Assembly: GCF_963583255.1 (NCBI RefSeq)
Contig: NC_084816.1
Span: forward strand, 23,830,119-23,894,118
Origin: Pyrus communis
Taxonomy: Eukaryota; Streptophyta; Magnoliopsida; Rosales; Rosaceae
Reading direction: 5' to 3'
Length of the DNA: 64,000 nucleotides
Shown here: piece by piece, positions 57,801 to 64,000 of the stretch
Numbering within the stretch: the first letter of the stretch is position 1
How the letters are laid out: each line of letters opens with the position of its first letter
The notes under the pieces: generated by a model
Databases searched by the model: none
The model's input: only the letters and a program-made list of their open reading frames with translations
What the model was told of the DNA's origin: nothing
Position numbers and translations under genes: made by a program

Positions 57801-58803
57801 AGCCCGTGTAACCAAGGATCAACATGAATCTTCGGCAGTCAACATTGTCGAAGGAAATCGCCCACCCACATTCGATTTGGTTCCTACTTCTCAGATACCG
57901 GCTCTTACCGAGGAACTCAAAAGTTTAATTCAGGATGTTCCGCCAACTACTACTGAGGCTAGTTCTGCAGACGACGATGACCACGAGCCAATGGGTCCCT
58001 CGGTCCTCGAACATATGGAGATCAGTATGGTCCACGTCCTACCAGCCGAATTCCAGCCAGGTACCCACCAGTCGAATTTCTTGGACGGGGACGTAGTTAC
58101 CGAGGAAGCAACGCAAGTAGACTTCGTCGCAAACGACGACGATAGAGAAAACCGAAGCGGGGACAACCTTACGGCAGCTTTGGCCGAGCTATTTCCCCGC
58201 TCCCCTTCGGTTAATCTCCAACACCTGAAGCCGTTGTATGTCACGGCTCATATCGAAGGATTCCCCATTTCTAAGGTGTTCGTCGACTGCGGTGCCACAG
58301 TCAACATTATGCCAATCTCCGTCATGAAGGCTTTACGCCGTTCTGATAGTGAACTCATTCCGTCAGGGATTACTATGAGCAGCTTCGTCGGTGACAAGTC
58401 TCAGACCAAAGGCGTACTTCCGTTGGAAGTTAGCATTGCCGGTCGTCAACATATGACAGCTTTCTTTGTCATTGATTCCAAGACCGATTATAACGCATTA
58501 CTTGGTCGCGACTGGATCCACCAAACCAGTTGCATTCCGTCATCACTCTACCAGGTCCTCATCTTTTGGGATGGCAAATCGGTCGTGGTCCACCCAGCCG
58601 ATAACCAGCCATTTGAAACCAACATGATTCAGGCTCGCTATTACGATGATCACGTCGGCTACATCACCCTCCAAGGCCTTAACGAGGATGGGCGGCCGAC
58701 GAGAATTTCGGTACAGAAAGTAATTGAGGTCGGCGCCGAGACTGTCCAACAGGATTCGGCGAGACTTGGCTTGGCAGATCTAGTCACCAACGCCGATGAT
58801 TGA
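54886..58803 (+). CDS. Tat-type Ty3/gypsy Gag-protease
   Basis: A 1,305-residue open frame. The N-terminal 220 residues are polar and coiled. A retrotransposon Gag domain spans about 245-400 (SALE..AWYINLPPNSVQSWEELVEKF, DESPMEYLTRFKSARNWCRVPLPE). A Cys/His motif CKYHNSNKHATNNC follows near 505. A long Pro/Ser/Arg linker comes next, then an aspartic protease with VFVDCGATVNIMP (catalytic Asp 1134, DCGA in place of the usual DSGA/DTGA) and ALLGRDWIHQ. It ends GCC GAT GAT TGA, overlapping the pol start. No stop codons interrupt it, suggesting a young copy. The product would form the particle core and release Pol. Confidence 0.9.
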   Translation: MTIETRSTKQKTTMGKSTTDLPVQGLGQDLHSTKNPIIIAPPEATSVTRRENEVCLGGQPYNPAVPNQTAGMFMEGIVEDCDDDGGEGSDPPTRTFLRRRLDEQYRQVEQSIGQKMNDLLDAIRSNSDTQTRMLELLVSKAFEDGQVGQPRQLPTNLPIPAERGSARPQPVLLERRGPGNRAEGPSQGEEAASVNITEVQRMIDSALKKGPKFPKFIHPYPAYVERFEYPRGFKIPDFSLFAGESSLSSLEHVARFTAQCGDVNSDFYKLRLFNFSLTGSAFAWYINLPPNSVQSWEELVEKFHEQFYRPGMEMSVSSLARMAQASDESPMEYLTRFKSARNWCRVPLPEVEFVRIALNGLDVEYKKKFLGANIRDMYELAQHVEQYEYLLREEKISKSPSRGTLYKNPTVSYASAESEDPQYVSVDAAEIIIDKPYVCKALAQVNTKDAKTRLATEETSKSSKVYTFDITKADAIFDQLLAAKIIKLRPGHTIPKADELKGKIYCKYHNSNKHATNNCVVFRDTIQSWIEKGKLKFPEKMAVDVNPFPSTTIGMVDAHLPRNKGKAEYVPVQHIRKGNGQTRLKLDIFSNAPPTEQSVRPADEPMTRSNSDETCGSKVLCDHCKTTVEPGKKSSTPPTAPTASSKGLGPRRQVFDRLGPQVKPKEQTSVRRRLDFAAPFYNEDYYSRNANRSGSPVDRKTFKPPRTSDQRWYSYNSPTGLYTALSKSQKRRRQRIDCMARRREAQASPANKWQPKKVVEDSSERPTPTIMTELAEGKKVADADFETTIEEAEKRIKILLRPGETRARLEYFTQEAERKLSPLPPREPFIKIRRNLHPPFLGASMEYMREFHKKYSANDLYGLPKACQEALDLALTCPDAEQIIQKTSDPAIKARFQHIREARVLGFEVDPYTDIDTAELPFSLEDLQHLRYHFEVFSAVSLFGLTADEEQRIARLDTYLDTRNARIAYEERARVTKDQHESSAVNIVEGNRPPTFDLVPTSQIPALTEELKSLIQDVPPTTTEASSADDDDHEPMGPSVLEHMEISMVHVLPAEFQPGTHQSNFLDGDVVTEEATQVDFVANDDDRENRSGDNLTAALAELFPRSPSVNLQHLKPLYVTAHIEGFPISKVFVDCGATVNIMPISVMKALRRSDSELIPSGITMSSFVGDKSQTKGVLPLEVSIAGRQHMTAFFVIDSKTDYNALLGRDWIHQTSCIPSSLYQVLIFWDGKSVVVHPADNQPFETNMIQARYYDDHVGYITLQGLNEDGRPTRISVQKVIEVGAETVQQDSARLGLADLVTNADD

Positions 58804-61800
58804 GCACACCACGCAAGAAAGGCGTCAGGCCGCGGTTTCATCTACAATGGAACGTCTGCTGGCCCATTGGTACGCCATTACCAAGCAACCGCACTCGGGC
58901 GTCAATTTAATCGAATTTCTGGCCGAAGCAGATAACGGCCCCGTTCTTTCTTTCGATAAAGTTCAGGCTGCGCCGGCCGAACTCGAAGACCATCGGCCTC
59001 AAGTCAAGGACCCGTTGGAGGAAGTTAACGTAGGCACGGCCGAGGATCCTCGAACATTGTTTATTAGCGCGTTACTCCCACCGTCCATGAAGGTCGAACT
59101 ACGGAAGTTACTCCACGAATTTAAAGATTGCTTTGCGTGGAGCTATCATGAAATGCCCGGCCTCGACCGAAACCTTGTAGAGCATGAGCTACGCATCAAG
59201 GAGGGGTGTAAACCTTTTCGACAGCCTCCTCGACGATTTTCGAACGAAGTACAGCTCGGCATTAAGGAAGAATTAGTTCGGCTTTTGAAAGCCGGATTTA
59301 TTAGGACCGCACGGTATGTCGAATGGTTGGCCAATATCGTCCCCGTGTTAAAGAAAAGCGGTGCCCTTCGCATTTGCATCGATTTCCGTAATCTAAATCT
59401 GGCTACCCCCAAGGACGAGTATACAATGCCGATTTCAGATTTATTAATTGATGCCGCAGCTAATCATGAACTGCTCTCTTTTATGGACGGTCATGCGGGT
59501 TATAACCAGATTTTCATCGCCGAAGCTGACGTCCACAAGACGGCTTTCCGATGCCCGGGGGCACTTGGTACTTATGAATGGGTCGTCATGCCTTTCGGCC
59601 TCAAGAATGCCGGCGCCACATACCAACGAGCCATGAATATGATCTTCCACGACTTAATCGGTACAATCGTCGAAGTTTATATCGATGATGTGGTCGTGAA
59701 ATCCAAACGTCGTCAAACACATCTGGACGACCTGAGGCAAGCGTTCCTTCGCATGCGCAAGAACAAGCTCAAGATGAACCCGGCCAAGTGTGCTTTCGGT
59801 GTTTCGGCCGGTAATTTCCTAGGATTTTTAGTGCACCACCGCGGTATCGAAGTCGACGAAAATAAAGCTCGCGCCATCATTAGCGCCCCACCACCAACGA
59901 CAAAGAAGCAGCTCCAGTCGTTACTCGGGCAGATAAATTTCCTCCGTCGCTTCATCGCCAATTCGGCGGGTAAGATGAAGGCATTCTCTACGCTCTTGAA
60001 ACTTAAGGATACCGACAAATTTGAATGGCGCGAAGAACATCAAATGGCATTTACACAAATCAAGGTGGCTCTTTCAACCCCACCCGTGCTCGTTCCACCA
60101 TGTCGCAACAAACCCTTGAAATTATACATTTCGGCAGCTACTGAATCCATTGGTTGTCTCCTCGCTCAAGACAACAATGGAGGGCGTGAACAAGCGATCT
60201 TTTATCTTAGCCGAAATCTGAATTCACCAGAGCTCAATTACTCCCCTGTCGAAAAACTGTGCTTAGCTTTGTTTTTTGCTGCGTCCAAGCTTCGGCATTA
60301 CATGCTCCCATCAGTAACGCAGGTCATCGCCCAAACAGACGTAATTCGGTACATGCTCACTCGGCCTATTGTCAAAGGCCGCATCGGGAAATGGACGCTC
60401 GCGTTATCCGAGTTCAGTCTTCAGTATGTACCCCAAAAGGCCGTCAAGGGGCAAGCTCTCGCCGATTTCTTGGCCCAACACCCTTCTCCTTATGGTTCTG
60501 AGGGAGACAACGTCGATATCGGTTTCATCACCACGCGTGATAGTCATTGGACTATGCATTTTGATGGTTCCAGCACTTCGACCTCGGCGGGTGTGGGAAT
60601 TGCAATTCAATCGCCTGACCACTGCCGATGGTATTTTTCCCTCAAGTTGGATTTCAGCTGCACCAATAATCAGGCCGAATATGAAGCCCTCATTATCGGC
60701 CTCCACGTTTTACACGATCTACGGGCCTCCCGCGTTCTCGTCCTCGGTGATTCCGAACTGGTGATTAACCAGATAAACGGCCTGTTTCGTTGCATGAGTT
60801 GTACTTTAGCGCCCTATCACATGGTCGCCACCTACCTGGCCGAGTCGTTCGAACGGATCACATTTGAACACATTTCACGCATCCACAACACAGACGCCGA
60901 CGAACTCGCCCAGATCGCCTCCGGAGCACAACTCAAGGGGGGCAAGCTAGGCCGAATTGCAGTCACAAGTCTGCGCTCATACCCAGCCTTGATTAATCGG
61001 CAAACTCTCCAGCGCGCACACGTAATACGCACAAGGGTAATGTCTCTCCCATCCTTACTAGAACGAGGAGATCCCGTGGAAATATGTGCTGTCGAAGTAG
61101 AACCAGATGATTGGAGAAGGACGATGTTACGATACCTCGATAACCCCAATGGGAAACATGACCGAAGAACGAAGGTCCACGCCACGAATTACGTGTCGTA
61201 CCAAAATGAGTTATACCGCAAGGGCGAGGACGGGTTACTACTATTGTGCCTCGGCCCACAAGAGGCCACCCAAGTAATGGCCGAGGTACATGAAGGAATT
61301 TGTGGGGCACATCAGTCCGGACGAAAGATGCGTTGGTTGCTCCGACGACACGGTTATTTCTGGCCCAATATATTAAAAGATTGTATCGAATATGCACGGA
61401 GATGCGTCCCATGCCAAATTCATGGACCTGTACAGAGAGCCCCGGCCGAATTACTACACTCGGTCACTAAACCTTGGCCGTTCAGGGGTTGGGCAATGGA
61501 CGTAATTGGCAAAATCACGCCATCATCAGGGGCAGCGAAACACGCGTGGATAATGGTAGCAACTGACTATTTCACCAAGTGGGTCGAGGCAAGGTCATAC
61601 GCCGAATTAACTGCTAAAGAAGTATGCAACTTCGTAGAAGAGAATATTGTGACCAGATTCGGCGTGCCAGAAACGATCATAACTGATAATGGCACTATAT
61701 TTACGGCCGATAGGTTTAGGGAATACGCGGCAAGTTTGAATATCCGACTGGAGCAATCTACGCCGTATTACCCACAGGCAAACGGGCAGGCCGAGGCAAG

Positions 61801-62374
61801 CAATAAAGTGTTGATCGGCATCCTTGAAAAAATGGTAAAAGAGAAACCAGGGTTGTGGCATTTGAAGTTAAATGAAGCATTATGGGCATACCGAACTTCA
61901 CCCCGGTCGGCTACTGGAACCACTCCCTACGCGTTGACTTATGGACACGACGCTATGTTACCAGTCGAATTGAGTATAAGCTCGTTGCGAGTAATTGAGC
62001 AGAATGATTTGTGCAGTATTGAATATAGTCAAGCGATGCGACAAGAGTTAGAAGACTTGGAAGAAAGTCGAATCGACGCGGGTAACTTGTTGATAGCACA
62101 AAAGAAAATTGCCGAGCGAGCATATAATCAGCGTGTAAGACAAAAAACGTTCGGCGAGGGAGAGCTGGTTTGGCAAACTGTGTTGCCTGTTGGAATAAAA
62201 GACCCCAGATTTGGCAAATGGTCGCCAAATTGGGAAGGGCCATTCATCGTTCACAAAGTCCTCGGCAAGGGGGCATATCATCTAAGAGATCGGACGGGTT
62301 CAGTTCACAAATTACCGATTAATGGAAAGTTTTTAAAGAAGTACTATCCAATTACATGGGAAATGCAAGAGTAA
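58796..62374 (+). CDS. Tat-type Ty3/gypsy Pol (RT, RNase H, second RNase H, integrase)
   Basis: A 1,192-residue open frame starting at ATG 58796, in the +1 frame relative to gag and overlapping it by 8 nt (ATGATTGA). Reverse transcriptase: LRICIDFRNLN, VVMPFGLKNAGATYQR, catalytic YIDD at 295-298. A first RNase H follows (LYISAATESIGCLLAQ...ERE-type region), then a second RNase H starting at MHFDGSSTS (Asp 590) with NNQAEYEALI and GDSELV, the dual arrangement that marks the Tat lineage. Integrase: zinc-binding H832...C870 (CVPCQIHG), catalytic D902, D964, E1000 (35 residues between the last two), GPF-like C-terminus and no chromodomain. All catalytic residues are present, so it could be active. 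Confidence 0.93.
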   Translation: MIEHTTQERRQAAVSSTMERLLAHWYAITKQPHSGVNLIEFLAEADNGPVLSFDKVQAAPAELEDHRPQVKDPLEEVNVGTAEDPRTLFISALLPPSMKVELRKLLHEFKDCFAWSYHEMPGLDRNLVEHELRIKEGCKPFRQPPRRFSNEVQLGIKEELVRLLKAGFIRTARYVEWLANIVPVLKKSGALRICIDFRNLNLATPKDEYTMPISDLLIDAAANHELLSFMDGHAGYNQIFIAEADVHKTAFRCPGALGTYEWVVMPFGLKNAGATYQRAMNMIFHDLIGTIVEVYIDDVVVKSKRRQTHLDDLRQAFLRMRKNKLKMNPAKCAFGVSAGNFLGFLVHHRGIEVDENKARAIISAPPPTTKKQLQSLLGQINFLRRFIANSAGKMKAFSTLLKLKDTDKFEWREEHQMAFTQIKVALSTPPVLVPPCRNKPLKLYISAATESIGCLLAQDNNGGREQAIFYLSRNLNSPELNYSPVEKLCLALFFAASKLRHYMLPSVTQVIAQTDVIRYMLTRPIVKGRIGKWTLALSEFSLQYVPQKAVKGQALADFLAQHPSPYGSEGDNVDIGFITTRDSHWTMHFDGSSTSTSAGVGIAIQSPDHCRWYFSLKLDFSCTNNQAEYEALIIGLHVLHDLRASRVLVLGDSELVINQINGLFRCMSCTLAPYHMVATYLAESFERITFEHISRIHNTDADELAQIASGAQLKGGKLGRIAVTSLRSYPALINRQTLQRAHVIRTRVMSLPSLLERGDPVEICAVEVEPDDWRRTMLRYLDNPNGKHDRRTKVHATNYVSYQNELYRKGEDGLLLLCLGPQEATQVMAEVHEGICGAHQSGRKMRWLLRRHGYFWPNILKDCIEYARRCVPCQIHGPVQRAPAELLHSVTKPWPFRGWAMDVIGKITPSSGAAKHAWIMVATDYFTKWVEARSYAELTAKEVCNFVEENIVTRFGVPETIITDNGTIFTADRFREYAASLNIRLEQSTPYYPQANGQAEASNKVLIGILEKMVKEKPGLWHLKLNEALWAYRTSPRSATGTTPYALTYGHDAMLPVELSISSLRVIEQNDLCSIEYSQAMRQELEDLEESRIDAGNLLIAQKKIAERAYNQRVRQKTFGEGELVWQTVLPVGIKDPRFGKWSPNWEGPFIVHKVLGKGAYHLRDRTGSVHKLPINGKFLKKYYPITWEMQE

Positions 62375-62471
62375 GACCATTGTATTGAGAGCAAGACGAC
62401 CGTTGTATAGCAAAACGACCATTGTATTGATAACAGAAAATCATTACAAGTACAAATACAATGATGAACTC
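62375..62471. repeat. Convergent 3' gap with three short repeats
   Basis: Only 97 bp separate the pol stop from the antisense gene's stop. It contains GACCATTGTATTG, GACCGTTGTATAG and GACCATTGTATTG as spaced repeats. It may hold poly(A) signals for both strands. Confidence 0.45.
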
Positions 62472-64000
62472 CTAAGGGGTCGAGGGGAGGTAAGTCTCAA
62501 GGGCAGCTTTCAGCTCCAGCCACTTCGCCTCGCTCAAAATTATCTCAGCCTGCCGCGTTTTCTTGTTGCACTGCAGTTGCTGGATACGTCGTGCGCCGGC
62601 AGCGAAGGCCGTCAGCCGAGCCTTGTTAGCCTCAAAATCCTTCTCAAGCTCGGAAGCAGCAGCCGACCTTTGACGTTGAAGGTCAGAAATCTGACGCTGG
62701 AGGTCAGAGATCTGGAGATCAAACTCGGTCAGCTTTGCTTTCTTTGCTTTGAAAGCCTCCATCTCTACTCGGCCAGCCTCATGCGCAACCTTGGCCACCT
62801 TCAAATCGTCCTCGGCCTGTAGGGCACGCTCAAAGATAAGAAAGTGTTGCCGAGTCCGCTCCAGGAGGTCGGTCAGGAAAGAGATGCCCTCCGGGCTAAG
62901 GTGACCACCGCTGGCAAGGTCATTAAGACACTCCCCAACAGAGTCAAGGCCCTTGCTCCGGAGAGCTTGGGAAGCAGTCAGAGATAGGACTTCGTGCAGC
63001 TTCACGAAGACTTCGGCGGGCGTGTCTTCTGCCGATTCGGCCGGAGCTGCAGAGGAGCCGACCTCCCCGGTCGTGCTTTGAAGCAGAGCGTCAAGTTCCA
63101 CTTCCCACGATGGCTGTGCGCATAAAAGGAAAATGTGAGGGAAAGTAAGGCGTGATATGGTGCATAAAGAAAAAGGGGATTGTTTTAGACCTGCTGAGAG
63201 GAGACTTCGGCCATGCCCTCTGGGTCATTGCTCGAACCCAGGGAGCTTAATGGCCGAGCCCAGTGCCTTAGACCGCTACGCAATTCACGCGGCCGATGGA
63301 GTTTATCTACATTTGATGGCCACGACGGCGGCCAGGAAATATAGACAACGCCCCTCGGCGCGTAAAATTGCCGGTGAAATGAATGTTCAGGCACCTGACA
63401 TTTAATATCGTTTCAAAAACAATGTCACAAAAAACTCAAAACACAAAAGAAACAATACTTACAAAGGCCGAAGAGACTTCCTGTGGAGGAATGGGAGGGT
63501 CTTCGTCCTGCGGGTGGATCGGTGACTCAGCCGTGGCCTCAGGATCGACCATGGGTCTCTTGCCAAGTTCCGCCGCAGTAGGACGTGGTCGAGCGGTCAC
63601 CTCGACTACAGGAGGAGGATGGACAGGAGAGTTGACTGGTCGACGGCGGCGTTGCAGCGGGACTTCGTCACTCTCGCTCTCGACATCCTGAACAAAAAGA
63701 GAACAGTTAGCATTACGATCAGAAACCTAAGGAAGCAAGTGAAAACAGAATTATACCTCCAAAACGACCGGTGGAGACAAGGGTGCCTCAGGTGCCGCGA
63801 CCGACTCCGAAGCTAGAGCGGGTGCGGCGTCTGGATCTGCCGGGGAAACGGCTGGAGGATTCGAGGTTGGGGAGGCCGCGGCTGCCGGCACAGATGGAGA
63901 GCCGGCGGGAGCAGGCGTCCCAGTAGTATCACTGGGAACGACATGAATTTCCCGGTCGCCCTTCTTCGCCAATTTCTTGACACGTTTAGAAGGGCGAGGG
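62472..64000 (-). CDS. Spliced antisense gene of the Tat element (partial)
   Basis: An opposite-strand gene downstream of pol, as known for some Tat elements (for example the antisense ORF of maize Grande). Proposed exons, descending: from beyond 64000 to 63757 (SKRVKKLAKKGDREIHVVP, then an Ala/Pro/Ser-rich stretch), 63687-63463 (DVESESDEVPLQRRRR...EVSSAF), a small exon 63217-63191 (GMAEVSSQQ, least certain), and 63113-62472 (PSWEVELDALLQ to LETYLPSTP-stop). All proposed junctions have GT-AG and phase 0. The last exon is about 213 residues, helical with a clear coiled coil (QISDLQRQISDLQRQR). The longest uninterrupted frame lacks an ATG near its 5' end, which supports splicing. Function is unknown; no catalytic motif seen. 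The 5' end and promoter lie beyond the window. Confidence 0.6.

Overview
This is a plant nuclear genomic window. Genes are split by many GT-AG introns, intergenic DNA is AT-rich, and several plant transposable-element families are present. The protein families (ERD6-like sugar transporter, SPARK-type receptor kinase RKF3, ROP-binding-type kinase, ATG18g, AHP, extracellular LRR protein) and a Cassandra LTR point to a eudicot. A woody Rosaceae such as apple or pear is my best guess, but this is recollection of sequence style, not a search.

Layout. 1-1991: the 5' end of a Ty1/copia element on the minus strand (LTR, primer site, frameshifted gag-protease), cut by the window edge. 2.0-11.3 kb: a decayed duplicated block. 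It carries three partial ERD6-like sugar-transporter copies and two partial DNase I-like (endonuclease/exonuclease/phosphatase) pseudogenes, separated by a roughly 330-bp tandem array. One of the ERD6-like fragments is split by a probable solo LTR. 12.1-15.4 kb: the only near-complete ERD6-like gene (17 exons, minus). 19.2-21.1 kb: single-exon RKF3-like receptor kinase (minus). 21.1-31.3 kb: no gene seen; it holds a Cassandra solo LTR with 5S rRNA-like sequence, a probable gypsy-type solo LTR and foldback elements. 31.3-33.5 kb: receptor-like cytoplasmic kinase (plus). 35.2-37.0 kb: a hAT-like non-autonomous element with an internal tandem array. 37.7-42.6 kb: ATG18g-like autophagy gene (plus). 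44.9-46.8 kb: histidine phosphotransfer protein (plus). 51.7-53.0 kb: single-exon secreted LRR protein (plus). 53.7-64.0 kb: a structurally intact Ty3/gypsy element of the Tat type, with 5' LTR, primer site, gag-protease, a pol with two RNase H domains, and a spliced antisense gene; its 3' LTR lies beyond the window.

The host genes are independent plant transcription units and do not form a pathway. Three of them belong loosely to signalling (receptor kinase, cytoplasmic kinase, phosphotransfer protein), which I regard as coincidence. The most informative material is structural: the duplicated and internally inverted block at 2-9 kb, the mobile elements with perfect target-site duplications, and the Tat element with its overlapping gag/pol frames and antisense gene. 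I saw no evidence of a wholly new biological system. Exon coordinates were worked out by hand from splice signals and reading-frame continuity.
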